Source of the DNA: an uncultured Clostridia bacterium
GTDB lineage: Bacteria > Bacillota > Clostridia > Christensenellales > Borkfalkiaceae
Direction: 5' to 3'
Assembly: GCA_947625245.1 (NCBI GenBank)
Contig: CANQNO010000016.1
Coordinates: 1 to 36,896, forward strand
DNA length: 36,896 bases
Below the pieces are notes generated by a model. It did no database searches. It was not told the DNA's origin and saw only the letters and a list, made by a program, of their open reading frames with translations. The position numbers and the translations under genes are program-made. Shown piece after piece: positions 22,626 to 31,430 of the stretch; the first letter of the stretch is position 1, and every line of letters begins with the position of its first letter.

Positions 22626-25136
22626 TCAGCCGCCCAAACCGCCCAAACCGCCCAAACTATTCAAATTTTCTATAATATAAACCATTGCCTGCACGGCGTC
22701 GGGTACGGTAAGCTCGCCCAGCGACTTGCCGCCGTAAGTTTCAATTCCTTCGGGAATTTTCGTTTCGTTCAATTTGATCCCTTCATCGAAAACGAGTATG
22801 CCCGCATCCTGCAACGCGCCCAAAGTGAAGTAGTTCATGTTGTGTTGAATATTGTCTATCATTTTGGTCAGCCCGTTTAAAGTATAGGCATGTTCGTTCC
22901 ACTCGCCCTCTTCGGTGTGTTGGGTGACGAGCAATTGCCAAAAATGCGTGGGTGCGCCGTAAGTGTAATAGGTTTTATCCGCGGGAAGCGATTCGAGTTT
23001 GCCTTTTTTGCTTTCCACCCCGTCTTCCTCCTTGCTTTCAAAATTCACAAGTTTATAAACGGCGGAATCCGTGCCGAACTCGCCCGATTCGAGGGTGTAG
23101 TAAATATAGAATTTATTGAAATCAATTTCGTTGTTCTCTGCCTCTGCGCCGCTTTGTACCACCTTTTTCATGACGGCTTTTTGGGTTTCGCCCGCCCCGT
23201 TTTTGCCGCCGTAAATTTCGTCGGCGTAAAGTTCGTTTATGGTGAGGTTGTCAATGTCGTCGGAAAGGGTGTTCACCGTGGAGTCGCGCAGGGCACGGAG
23301 TATGGTGTTGCCGCCTTCCGCCGCGCCCGGTATCAGCTCGCCTATCGTGAGGTCGTCCATAAGCCCGTCTATGCGGGCGTTTATGTCGTTTATTTTGGTG
23401 CCGCCGAGCGGTTCGCCCGACTTGTCTTCCGTTTCGTAAACCCCCGTAATGTTTTTGCCCTCTTCGTCGATATCGAGATAAACGGTTTTGCTGATACCTG
23501 TTTCGTCCTTTATTAACGCAGTTTTGTTTACGGCGTCGACTTTCGTCAGCCCGTAGGCGATATAGGGAAGAAGCGCGCTGTCGGAAGGAACATCCATTAC
23601 GTCGGTAATTTCTATCTCGTCAATGCCTTCGGAAACGGTGTTAAGAGTGTAATTGCCGAGCCTTTGCAAAATTTTGTTGTCGCCGACTTCAATAAGGTCG
23701 CAGAGCTGAAGGTCGTCGAACATGCCGTCCACCCTGTCGCTCAGTTCCGAAACGTTTGCCGCGGAAATCAGTTCGCCCTCTTCCGTTTTGACGGATATGA
23801 TTGCGTTTTCCTTTACTTCCACAATAACGGGCACGTCCGTCGTCACTGCAGGCTCTTCGCCATCGGCGGATCCGGACTTATACACTGCGGTGTACGAGCC
23901 GTCCTCTTCTGCGGTTATGCCCGTTATGCCGTAAGCGATATATGCCACTACTTTGTTGTCGACGGATACGTCGAGGAACACTGACACGTCTATTTTATCC
24001 GATATAGTGGAAACGTTTTCCACGGTAAGCCCCGCCAACGGGTTGCCGTCTACGTCGGTGACCGCGGTTATTTTGTCGTCTTCAACCGTAACTATGGCGG
24101 GGATATCCTCGTCGCCCAGTTTGTATACGGCAGTGTAGCCGCCGTCCTCGTTTTGGGTAAGCCCCGAAAGCCCGTAGGCGAAAAATACCATTACCTTGTC
24201 GTCGAGCCGCACGTCTACGAGGTCGCTTATTTCAAGACTGTTTATCTTTTCGTCGAGGTTGAATTCGCCGTTCATGAAATCGTTTATGGTTATGTCGCCC
24301 ATAAGTTTTTCCACAATACCGTTTTCTTCGGTCTCACCCAAAAGTTCGGTGACGCTCGCCCTGCCCAGCGCGCCCATACCGTCAGTGCCCGTAAGCGAGC
24401 CTATGGTTATGGGTTCGATATATATCTTTTCTTCCGCGTCGAAATAGAAGTTGCCCGTAGGCAATAGAGCCGCCGCGTCGCCCGTATATGCTTCGCCCGA
24501 CGGCGCAAAGCCGTTGCCGTCTCTTTGTGCGCAATACCAAACTTCGCCCTGCTTATAGGCAAAATTTTCGCCCGATTCGTCCTCGTAAAGGGGATAAACG
24601 GCGTTATCGAAAGTTACGCAGTCCGCTTCCACCCCGTCGAGCAGCAGTTCCACAAGGCGGTTCTTTTCTCCGCTTATGAAAGCCGAAGGGCGTATCTCCA
24701 TTATCTTGTCGTTCATATACTTGCCGAAGTCGGCAAATTTTACCTGTCTGAGTTCTTCGGCGTCAAGTTCGACGTATGACGAAACCGACTTGCGCAACGA
24801 TTCTATCATGCCGTCCGCAACGGGAAGAAGCCCCTCTATCTGCCCGAGGGTAAGCTCTTTGGGCTCTTTGAACATATCGGCGACCCGTTTTACGAGTTCG
24901 AGGGCGTTTTTCACGCCGCCGTTGTCCGTATCCGTATTCACATATTTATGGTTGCCCTCTTCGTCCTTGTTGTTCAGCCCCACGGTGCTCATTACCCTGT
25001 CGAGGTCTGCGGTCATTGCAAAATAACCCGCGCCGAACAGCGCGCCGGCAAGAATAATTATACCTATCAGAATTCCGATGAAAAAGGAAAGAAAAGAGAA
25101 GCCTTTCTTTTTTACTATCACATTTTTATCGCCCAT
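22626..25136 (-). CDS. Membrane-anchored 836-residue repeat protein of unknown function
   Basis: I do not recognise a named family. A cytoplasmic basic start (KNVIVKKKG) and one membrane helix (about 14-40) are followed by an extracytoplasmic acidic region. Two kinds of repeat recur: AYG(L/I)(S/T)G(L/I)T...GYTAVYK units (two good copies and a third diverged copy, AYGLTKVDAVNKTALIKDE), and short strands of the type LT(L/I)G(Q/E)(I/L), ITIGSL, LTIGEL, LTINEL, FTLGAL that punctuate the whole chain, often preceded by (I/V)DGM(F/M)DDL. The C-terminus is LGGLGGLGG, encoded by three perfect 9-bp repeats. It lies in the run cca-aldo/keto reductase-this gene-rpsF. GAGAGG precedes the ATG. An anchored extracytoplasmic beta-rich protein seems likely. 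Confidence 0.75.
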   Translation of the reverse strand: MGDKNVIVKKKGFSFLSFFIGILIGIIILAGALFGAGYFAMTADLDRVMSTVGLNNKDEEGNHKYVNTDTDNGGVKNALELVKRVADMFKEPKELTLGQIEGLLPVADGMIESLRKSVSSYVELDAEELRQVKFADFGKYMNDKIMEIRPSAFISGEKNRLVELLLDGVEADCVTFDNAVYPLYEDESGENFAYKQGEVWYCAQRDGNGFAPSGEAYTGDAAALLPTGNFYFDAEEKIYIEPITIGSLTGTDGMGALGRASVTELLGETEENGIVEKLMGDITINDFMNGEFNLDEKINSLEISDLVDVRLDDKVMVFFAYGLSGLTQNEDGGYTAVYKLGDEDIPAIVTVEDDKITAVTDVDGNPLAGLTVENVSTISDKIDVSVFLDVSVDNKVVAYIAYGITGITAEEDGSYTAVYKSGSADGEEPAVTTDVPVIVEVKENAIISVKTEEGELISAANVSELSDRVDGMFDDLQLCDLIEVGDNKILQRLGNYTLNTVSEGIDEIEITDVMDVPSDSALLPYIAYGLTKVDAVNKTALIKDETGISKTVYLDIDEEGKNITGVYETEDKSGEPLGGTKINDINARIDGLMDDLTIGELIPGAAEGGNTILRALRDSTVNTLSDDIDNLTINELYADEIYGGKNGAGETQKAVMKKVVQSGAEAENNEIDFNKFYIYYTLESGEFGTDSAVYKLVNFESKEEDGVESKKGKLESLPADKTYYTYGAPTHFWQLLVTQHTEEGEWNEHAYTLNGLTKMIDNIQHNMNYFTLGALQDAGILVFDEGIKLNETKIPEGIETYGGKSLGELTVPDAVQAMVYIIENLNSLGGLGGLGG
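22630..22656. repeat. Three perfect 9-bp tandem repeats at the gene's 3' end
   Basis: CCGCCCAAA is repeated three times, encoding the LGGLGGLGG tail on the minus strand. Such repeats can change copy number by slippage. Confidence 0.85.
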
Positions 25137-25151
25137 ATTTACCTCTCTTAT

Positions 25152-26003
25152 TTACTTCTGGTCGTTGAAGTCTGCCTTCCAACCCATAAACGCCTTTTCT
25201 TCGTCGGCGATCGCCCTATTGTAATATCGCCTGTCTTTATCCAGCGCGGCTATCTCTTTGAGTTCGTCGTCGGTCAACGTGAAGCCGAAAATATCGAGAT
25301 TGCTCTTGATATGTTCGGGGTTTCTGGAACCGGGGATGACGATATTCCCCACCTGCGTGTGCCAGCGAAGTATTATCTGAGCGTTGGTTTTATTATACTT
25401 TTTTGCAAGACGGGAGAAAACCTCTTCCTTTATCAACGACTTGTCGCCGTGCCCCAGAGGATACCACGCCATTAGCCCCATGCCGTATTTTTTAAGAGTT
25501 TCTTTCAGCTCGTTTTGGGGATAGTAAGGATGTGCTTCCACCTGCACTACCTGCGGCACTACACCGCAATTTGCAAGTACGTTGTTAAAGCGGTCTGCGG
25601 GAAAGTTGGAAAGCCCCAACGCCTTTACTTTGCCCGCCTTATATGCCCGTTCCATTGCCCTGTAGCCCTCGATGTAGTTCCCTACGGGCTGGTGCAAAAA
25701 CAGCAAATCTATATAATCGGTGCCAAGCCGTTCGAGCGTTTGGGCAATTGCCCTGTCGCCGTCCTCGTATTCGGTGCACCATATCTTTGTTACGAGAAAA
25801 ATATCCTTACGGGCAACCCCGCTTTTATTTATTCCCCTGCCAACCGCGCGTTCGTTCATATAGGCGTTTGCCGTATCGATAAGCCTGTATCCGCACTTGA
25901 GCGCCTCATATACGGAATTTTCCGCGTCTTCGGGAGAAAGCGTAAACGTACCTATGCCCGCCACCGGCATCTTAACGCCGTTGTTTAAATAAATATATTC
26001 CAC
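25152..26003 (-). CDS. Aldo/keto reductase
   Basis: A 283-residue NADPH-dependent oxidoreductase of the AKR superfamily (single TIM barrel). It begins LNNGVKMPVAGIGTF and shows the catalytic tetrad D43, Y48 (LIDTANAYMNE), K73 (VTKIW) and H104 (LLFLHQP), then GLSNFP and the cofactor segment IPGSRNPEHIKSNLDIF. It is closest in look to AKR5-type enzymes (2,5-diketogluconate reductase-like); the substrate is unknown. The GTG start at 26003 has AAGGAG 6 nt upstream. It is co-oriented with, and 39 nt behind, the CCA-adding enzyme gene. Confidence 0.94.
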   Translation of the reverse strand: MEYIYLNNGVKMPVAGIGTFTLSPEDAENSVYEALKCGYRLIDTANAYMNERAVGRGINKSGVARKDIFLVTKIWCTEYEDGDRAIAQTLERLGTDYIDLLFLHQPVGNYIEGYRAMERAYKAGKVKALGLSNFPADRFNNVLANCGVVPQVVQVEAHPYYPQNELKETLKKYGMGLMAWYPLGHGDKSLIKEEVFSRLAKKYNKTNAQIILRWHTQVGNIVIPGSRNPEHIKSNLDIFGFTLTDDELKEIAALDKDRRYYNRAIADEEKAFMGWKADFNDQK

Positions 26004-26042
26004 ATTTCACTCCTTATTTATTTTAAGCAATGTTGCAGCCTA

Positions 26043-27398
26043 TTATATTTTTGAGCGGCGCAGAATTTTCTGCGCGCGCAGTATAAGCGCGTTGCGCTCG
26101 TTGGCAACCTCTTTTAAGGCGCATGCCGTAAGAAGTTCTTCGAGGGTTTCCCCCACTTTATCCCGCGGGAAGCCCAGCCCTATAAGCTCGTTCCCCTTTA
26201 TTTTAAGTTCTTTAAGCGAGAAAGGCAAGCCTTCAAGCCGCATTTTTTTGCGTATGCCCCCGATTTTTGCCACCGACGGCGCAATATCCAAGTCGTCTTT
26301 GCACGCCGAATAGTCGGCTTGTTTAAGCATAAGAAGTTTGTCGAGGATATCCCCGTTTTGCAGTATGAATTTGCGCACCTTGTTTTCGCGGGCGTCGCAC
26401 CTGAAATCGTACATGTGGAGGGATATGAGCCTTGCTATCTCTTCGGTTTGCTTTTTGGGGTATTTGAGTCTTTCGCATACCGCGGCGGCGATTTTGGCGC
26501 CCTCTTCTTCGTGCCTGGTAAACTTGCCGTATGAATTAAAGCAAAAGGGCTTGCCTATATCGTGCAAAAGCGCCGCCGTGCGCACCGGCGGTTCGGCGTA
26601 CATTGCGCACCGCAAAGAGTGTTCGAGCACGTCGTAATCGTGGAAATCGCTCCTTTGGGCAATCCCGTCGCCCGCGGCAAGTTCGGGTAAAAAAGCCGCA
26701 AGCACCCCCGTCTTTTTTAAAATTTCAAGTCCCCTGTAATGCGCGTACTTTATTTTGTAACGCCCATCGGCATGCAGAAGAAGCTCCAGCTCGCAGCGGA
26801 CGCGCTCTTTGGAGACGTCGTTCACGAGCGCGCGGTGTAATTTTGCCGCTTCCATACAGCCCGCCGTGGGTTCGAAACCCGTTTGCGCCGCTATGCGGGC
26901 AAGCCGCATAAGCCTTAACCCGTCCTCGCCGAATACCTTTGCGGGCGGGGCGACGGCGTCGAGAATTCTGTTTTTTATATCCGTTATGCCGCAGAGCGGA
27001 TCCGCGAATTTTTGAGATTTTATGTCGTAATAAACGGCGTTGCACTTAAAATCGCGGCGGCGGGCGTCGAGCGTTATGTCGTCCGTAAAAAAGGTGTTGG
27101 CGGGAACGTGTTCCCCGCGCACGTATTCGTCGGAGCGGAAAGAAGCAAACTCGTACTCCTCGCCGTCCTTTTTTATCTTTACGGTGCCCGTGTTTTTATA
27201 TACGGCGTTGACCGTAAAGCCGCACTTTAAGGCACAGCCCGAAAATTCTTCGGCGGAAGCGGGCGCGCAAAGGTCGGTATCCGCTTCGTCCGATTTAAGC
27301 CCCGCAATAAAATCGCGCACAGCCCCGCCCACCACGTACAGCGGAAAAGGACAGGCGTTTGCAAGGTCTTTTAAATTTTCGGACAGAGTTTCATACAT
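26043..27398 (-). CDS. cca: CCA-adding tRNA nucleotidyltransferase (class II, with HD domain)
   Basis: A 451-residue protein. The nucleotidyltransferase head has YVVGGAVRD (21-29) and the metal-binding DTD (40-42), followed by the RRDFKCNA segment and the EDGLRLMRLARIAAQTGF helix of the poly(A) polymerase/CCA family. A C-terminal HD domain (ALLHDIGKP) may add phosphohydrolase activity. It matures or repairs tRNA 3' ends; the tRNA-Ser in this window already encodes CCA, so repair would matter there. It heads a minus-strand run that reaches rpsR and shares a divergent promoter region with the lipid kinase gene. Confidence 0.93.
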   Translation of the reverse strand: MYETLSENLKDLANACPFPLYVVGGAVRDFIAGLKSDEADTDLCAPASAEEFSGCALKCGFTVNAVYKNTGTVKIKKDGEEYEFASFRSDEYVRGEHVPANTFFTDDITLDARRRDFKCNAVYYDIKSQKFADPLCGITDIKNRILDAVAPPAKVFGEDGLRLMRLARIAAQTGFEPTAGCMEAAKLHRALVNDVSKERVRCELELLLHADGRYKIKYAHYRGLEILKKTGVLAAFLPELAAGDGIAQRSDFHDYDVLEHSLRCAMYAEPPVRTAALLHDIGKPFCFNSYGKFTRHEEEGAKIAAAVCERLKYPKKQTEEIARLISLHMYDFRCDARENKVRKFILQNGDILDKLLMLKQADYSACKDDLDIAPSVAKIGGIRKKMRLEGLPFSLKELKIKGNELIGLGFPRDKVGETLEELLTACALKEVANERNALILRAQKILRRSKI

Positions 27399-27433
27399 TA
27401 CGGCGCCGCTACCCCTTTTATACCTATAAAACT

Positions 27434-27485
27434 ATTATATCAACTTTCTATTTTATTTGCAATTTAATTGAGTATGTTATATAAT
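27434..27485. promoter_or_regulatory. Divergent promoter pair sharing one palindromic -35 box
   Basis: TTGCAA at 27457-27462 is its own reverse complement. To the right it is followed by 17 nt and TATAAT (27480-27485) for the lipid kinase gene. To the left, on the minus strand, it is followed by 17 nt and TATAAT (27434-27439) for cca. Both promoters are near consensus with optimal spacing, so one -35 box appears to serve both. Confidence 0.88.
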
Positions 27486-27515
27486 AATAAAAATAAAAGA
27501 CGCCCCGATATTAAT

Positions 27516-28388
27516 ATGTATTATATAATAGCAAATAAACTTCATTTAAAAGGCAACAGCGTAAAAAAATTGAACGAAGTTGGTTCGGTGTTCGAACACG
27601 CGGGTTGCCCATACGAATTTTTGTATACAGACCATGCCCGCCACGCCACTGAGCTTGCAAGGGAGATATCCTCCCGCGGGGAAGAAAATTCCATTATAGC
27701 GATGGGCGGCGACGGCACCCTGCACGAAATTCTGAACGGCGTGGAAGATTTTTCCAAAACCGCGCTGGGGATAATCCCCTTCGGCACGGGCAACGATTTT
27801 GCGGAAGCCGCGGGCATACCTTCCGACGTGAAAGAGGCGGCTGAGATTATAGCCTTCCGCGACCCCTCCAAGGTGGATTTTATACAGCTTTCTTCGGGAT
27901 TGCGCTCCTTGAACGCAGTGGGCATGGGCATCGACGTAGACGTTTTAAGGCGGGCGTATTCGGGCAAAAACAACAAAAAATCCAAATATTTCCGCGCGTT
28001 TATAAAGACTTTGTTCAAATTCAAAAGCTGTGATTTCACCGTTAAATACAACGGCGAAACCGAAAGGCATTACGGGCTTATAGCCGCGCTGGGGAACGGT
28101 AAGCAGATAGGCGGCGGCATAAAGCTATTTCCCGAAGCGCAAATAGACGACGGCTATATGGATATGATAGTCGTGGACTACATATCCCGCCCCAAACTCA
28201 TATCCGCGCTGCTCAAGCTTATGCGGGGCAAGGTGAATTCCGTAAAGGAAGCAAAAGTATTGCGCGTAAAGGAAGCTTCGATTATATCGGAAAGCGAAGA
28301 ATTTTATATAGAAGCAGAGGGCGAACTGTATAAAAACATGCAGATAGAAGCCGAAATCGTAACCGATAAGCTTAAATTTTATTTGTGA
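27516..28388 (+). CDS. Diacylglycerol kinase-like lipid kinase (YegS/DgkB family)
   Basis: A 290-residue member of the DAG-kinase catalytic family with MGGDGTLHEILNG (63-75, nucleotide loop) and GIIPFGTGNDFAEAAG (85-100), then GGGIKLFPEAQIDDGYMDM in the C-terminal sandwich. It would phosphorylate diacylglycerol or a related lipid to recycle it into phospholipid synthesis. I start at the ATG at 27516, because the promoter predicts transcription from about 27492, which excludes in-frame starts at 27468 and 27474. There is no clear Shine-Dalgarno. The SpoIIE-type phosphatase gene follows 4 nt after its stop. Confidence 0.9.
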   Translation: MYYIIANKLHLKGNSVKKLNEVGSVFEHAGCPYEFLYTDHARHATELAREISSRGEENSIIAMGGDGTLHEILNGVEDFSKTALGIIPFGTGNDFAEAAGIPSDVKEAAEIIAFRDPSKVDFIQLSSGLRSLNAVGMGIDVDVLRRAYSGKNNKKSKYFRAFIKTLFKFKSCDFTVKYNGETERHYGLIAALGNGKQIGGGIKLFPEAQIDDGYMDMIVVDYISRPKLISALLKLMRGKVNSVKEAKVLRVKEASIISESEEFYIEAEGELYKNMQIEAEIVTDKLKFYL

Positions 28389-28392
28389 CCAT

Positions 28393-29466
28393 ATGACCGA
28401 AAAATATTTGAGACGGATGCTCGACGGCATAAAAACCGCCGTAATAGCCGCCGACCAGAATTTGAAAACGGTATACGCCAACCCCTCTTTCAGAACGCTC
28501 TTTTCCTCGGAAAACGCGCGCGGGTGTTTGGGTAAACTTACAAACTGCGCCGATTGCGCGGGCGGGTGTTTCCCCGCGGGGAATTGCCGCGGCTGTGCGC
28601 TCGCCGCGGCGTTTGAGGACGCGTTTTTATCCAACCGCGAAGTTTCGAGAAGAATTTACCAAAAAGTGAAAGACGGGGATATCGTGCGGGAAGTGACCTA
28701 TACCATTACCGTGGCGCCGATAGGCGGCGGGTACTGCATGGGCACTCTGGACAACGCGCTGGAAATAGAGATAGCGCGGGAATTGCAGACCGCAAAATCC
28801 ATTCAGCAACGGCTGTTGCCCGCGGGCAAATGGGCGGGCGGCAAGAGGTATTCCTACATATACGTGCCCTGCCGCGAAATAGGCGGGGATTTGCCCGACG
28901 TGTATACGGTGGACGGCGAAGCCTGCGGCATGATAGCCGACGTTTCGGGCAAGGGCGTTGCCGCGGGCATGCTTTCGGCGTTTGTAAAAGCCGCTTACGA
29001 CAAGACTGAAAGATCCCCCGCAAAAGCCATTTGCAGTCTTAACGAAAAATTCGGGGAATTAAACCTCGACGAGAGAAATTACGTGACCGTAGCCGCGGTG
29101 AGAATAGGCAAAAACAGCATTACCTACTCCATGGCGGGTCACAACGTGCCAATTCTTTTAAAGACGGCGGGCGGCGTGACGCGGATAATGCTGAACAGTC
29201 CCCCCGTTTCGGGCTGGTTTGACCGCCCCAGCTATTTCGACGACGTAATCCCCTACAAGAGCGGGGATATTCTGGTGCTTTTGACCGACGGCGTGACCGA
29301 AAGAAAGGGCGTACGCGGCGAAATGTTCGGGGTGGACGGCGCGATAAAGACGCTGAGCTATTCCAAAACGGCGGACGACTTTATAAGGAACCTCGAAGCC
29401 GCGCTGAGAGACTTCTCCCCCTCCCCGCTGAACGACGACGTTACAGCCGTAGCGTTTGACTTGTAA
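28393..29466 (+). CDS. PAS-like sensor with cysteine cluster fused to SpoIIE/RsbU-type PP2C phosphatase
   Basis: A 357-residue protein. The N-terminal 120 residues are PAS-like (MLDGIKTAVIAADQNLKTVYANPSF) with a tight cysteine cluster at 45, 52, 55, 59, 65 and 68 that could hold a metal or Fe-S cluster. A linker helix (AKSIQQRLLP, as in RsbU) leads into the PPM/SpoIIE domain with GGDLPDVY, IADVSGKGVAAGM, LLTDGVTE and LNDDVTAVAF, which hold the metal-binding Asp residues. Such enzymes dephosphorylate anti-anti-sigma factors, but no sigma-factor partner genes are nearby. It begins 4 nt after the lipid kinase stop, suggesting translational coupling. Confidence 0.9.
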   Translation: MTEKYLRRMLDGIKTAVIAADQNLKTVYANPSFRTLFSSENARGCLGKLTNCADCAGGCFPAGNCRGCALAAAFEDAFLSNREVSRRIYQKVKDGDIVREVTYTITVAPIGGGYCMGTLDNALEIEIARELQTAKSIQQRLLPAGKWAGGKRYSYIYVPCREIGGDLPDVYTVDGEACGMIADVSGKGVAAGMLSAFVKAAYDKTERSPAKAICSLNEKFGELNLDERNYVTVAAVRIGKNSITYSMAGHNVPILLKTAGGVTRIMLNSPPVSGWFDRPSYFDDVIPYKSGDILVLLTDGVTERKGVRGEMFGVDGAIKTLSYSKTADDFIRNLEAALRDFSPSPLNDDVTAVAFDL

Positions 29467-29484
29467 AAAAATTTTATATGGAAA

Positions 29485-29525
29485 GCGGCGGGCGCAGAAT
29501 TTTGCGCCCGCCGCAGTTTTTATTT
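29485..29525. terminator. Terminator between the phosphatase and dxs
   Basis: A 12-bp stem GCGGCGGGCGCA with its complement (29485-29496, 29503-29514) is followed by AGTTTTTATTT on the plus strand. The genes converge here. Confidence 0.85.
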
Positions 29526-29533
29526 ATCTTTCC

Positions 29534-31366
29534 TTATTGCCGCCCGAAAACGGTTTTAACTTCCTCCGCTATCTGTTCGGGAGAAAAGCCGTGCGCCGCG
29601 CAGATTTCGGCGAAACTTCCGTGCTTTACAAAGCCGTAAACCGCGCGTACGGCTACGTTTTTGCCCGACGCCGTGAAGTACGGCGAAAGCTTTTGCGCCA
29701 TGCCGCCTTCGAAAATCCCCTCTTCGAGAAGATATATGTTCCGCGCCCCCGCCGTAAGCCTTTCAAGCTCTTCGAGGTCGAACGGGAATGCCTTTACAAG
29801 CCGCACTATGCCCGTGCCCCCCACTACGCACGGCAGGGCGTTGGCGGCTATTCTGCCGTATGTCAATATTATGGTTTTGCAATGTTCCGCACCCGCGGTA
29901 AAGGCAAAGTCGCCGTTTTTGGAATAGTTCCAATATCCGCCCGTCTCCTTGCCTTTGGGATAGCGCACTATCTGCAAGCCCTGCCCCGAAAGCGCCTTAT
30001 CCATGCAAAGTTTCAATTCCTTATAGGTGGCGGGGGAATATACGGTGCAACCGGGCAGGGAACAAAACAGCGAATAGTCGAAAAGCCCCTGATGGGTAAC
30101 CCCGTCGCCCGCAACGAAACCGCACCTGTCCAGAGCCAGCACAAAGTGAAACCCGCCCAGCGAGACGTCCTGAAAGAGTTGGTCGTAAGCCCTCTGCGCA
30201 AAGGTGGAATATACGGCGCAGACGGGCAGCTTACCCGCGGCGGAGAGCGCCGCGCCGAAGGTTACGGCATGCTCTTCGGCTATGCCCACGTCGAAAAACC
30301 GTTCGGGGTGCGCCGCGGCAAAGCCCGAAAGCCCCGTGCCGTCGGTCATGGCAGCCGTTATGGCGCATATGGCGGAATTTTCATCTGCCTTTTCGCACAG
30401 ATATTTGCCGAATTGCTCCGAAAAGCAATCGTCGCTCGGCGCCGAAACCCCTTTTGCGGGGTCGAAAGGCGACACGCTGTGATAGAGCGCGGGCTCCTTT
30501 TCGGCGGGCTCGTAGCCCAAGCCCTTTTTGGTATACATATGCACGACGCAGCAAGCTTCCCTGCGCTTAGCCTCTGCCAGCGCCGAACACATGCGCTTTA
30601 TGTTGTTGCCGTCCACGGGACCTATGTATTCGAGACCGTAATTTTCGAATATGTTTTTGTTTAAAAGTATGTTCTTTACAAAATTCTTGAGCCTGCGCCC
30701 CACTAAAATGAGCCCCTTGCCCAAAAACGGAATCTTTCTGAGGACTTTCTGCGTTCCGTGCTTTATGCGGAAGTAGCCCGAACTCGAACGCATGCGGCGC
30801 AACATTTTGTTCATGCCGCCCGTTATCCCCGAAATGCACATCTCGTTGTCGTTCAAAAGGATTATGAGGCGCAGGTTATGCACCGAACAATTGTTGAGCG
30901 CCTCGTATATCATGCCGTTCGTGAACGCGCCGTCGCCCACAACCGCAACGGTGTAATTCTTTTTGCCGTCCATTGCGTCGGCGGTGGCAAACGCCAGCGC
31001 CTGAGATATGCTTGTGCCGCAATGCCCTTCGTAAAGCGGGTCGTAAGCGCTTTCGGCGGGGTTGGAAAAGCCCGAAATGCCCCCCGATTTGCGGAGCGTG
31101 GAAAAGTTTTTGTACCTGCCTGTAAGAATTTTATGGGTGTAGCATTGGTGCGAAACGTCGAAAAGTATCCTGTCGCCGGGCGAGTCGAAAACTTTGTGCA
31201 ACGCAAGAGTAGCCTCCACCACGCCGAGGTTGGAAGCCAAATGCCCGCCGTTTTGCGATACGGCGTCAATTATGGTTCCGCGGATCTCCTTTGCAAGCCC
31301 GCCGAGCTGTTCGTCGGTAAGCCCTTTGAGATCCCCGGGAGAATTTATGTTTTCGAGTAACGACAT
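29534..31366 (-). CDS. dxs: 1-deoxy-D-xylulose-5-phosphate synthase
   Basis: A 610-residue transketolase-family enzyme, full length. It condenses pyruvate with glyceraldehyde-3-phosphate using thiamine diphosphate, first step of the MEP isoprenoid route and also a feed to thiamine and pyridoxal synthesis. QNGGHLASNLGVVEAT and the HxCyTHK region open the protein, VGDGAFTNGMIYEALNN carries the GDG...N thiamine motif, and VGIAEEHAVTFGAAL holds the conserved Glu. The ATG at 31366 lies only 9 nt after the -10 box and lacks a Shine-Dalgarno, so the mRNA is predicted to be nearly leaderless. A pyridoxal-kinase-like gene lies upstream on the same strand but behind its own terminator. Confidence 0.97.
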   Translation of the reverse strand: MSLLENINSPGDLKGLTDEQLGGLAKEIRGTIIDAVSQNGGHLASNLGVVEATLALHKVFDSPGDRILFDVSHQCYTHKILTGRYKNFSTLRKSGGISGFSNPAESAYDPLYEGHCGTSISQALAFATADAMDGKKNYTVAVVGDGAFTNGMIYEALNNCSVHNLRLIILLNDNEMCISGITGGMNKMLRRMRSSSGYFRIKHGTQKVLRKIPFLGKGLILVGRRLKNFVKNILLNKNIFENYGLEYIGPVDGNNIKRMCSALAEAKRREACCVVHMYTKKGLGYEPAEKEPALYHSVSPFDPAKGVSAPSDDCFSEQFGKYLCEKADENSAICAITAAMTDGTGLSGFAAAHPERFFDVGIAEEHAVTFGAALSAAGKLPVCAVYSTFAQRAYDQLFQDVSLGGFHFVLALDRCGFVAGDGVTHQGLFDYSLFCSLPGCTVYSPATYKELKLCMDKALSGQGLQIVRYPKGKETGGYWNYSKNGDFAFTAGAEHCKTIILTYGRIAANALPCVVGGTGIVRLVKAFPFDLEELERLTAGARNIYLLEEGIFEGGMAQKLSPYFTASGKNVAVRAVYGFVKHGSFAEICAAHGFSPEQIAEEVKTVFGRQ

Positions 31367-31375
31367 ATTGCAATT

Positions 31376-31403
31376 ATTATATCATAATTAAATAAATTGT
31401 CAA
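31376..31403 (-). promoter_or_regulatory. Promoter of dxs, predicted near-leaderless
   Basis: Minus-strand TTGACA (31398-31403), 16 nt, TATAAT (31376-31381). Nine nucleotides separate the -10 from the ATG. Confidence 0.82.
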
Positions 31404-31430
31404 TTTATTATTCGGGATAATTCGGGCGCG

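Noticed and set aside
27468-27515. Earlier in-frame starts (27468, 27474) for the lipid kinase
   Set aside because: They lie within or before the -10 box of the promoter and so upstream of the expected transcript start.
29456-30664. A 402-codon plus-strand open frame opposite dxs
   Set aside because: Antisense shadow of dxs, with Arg/Gly-rich composition and no ribosome site or recognisable domain.
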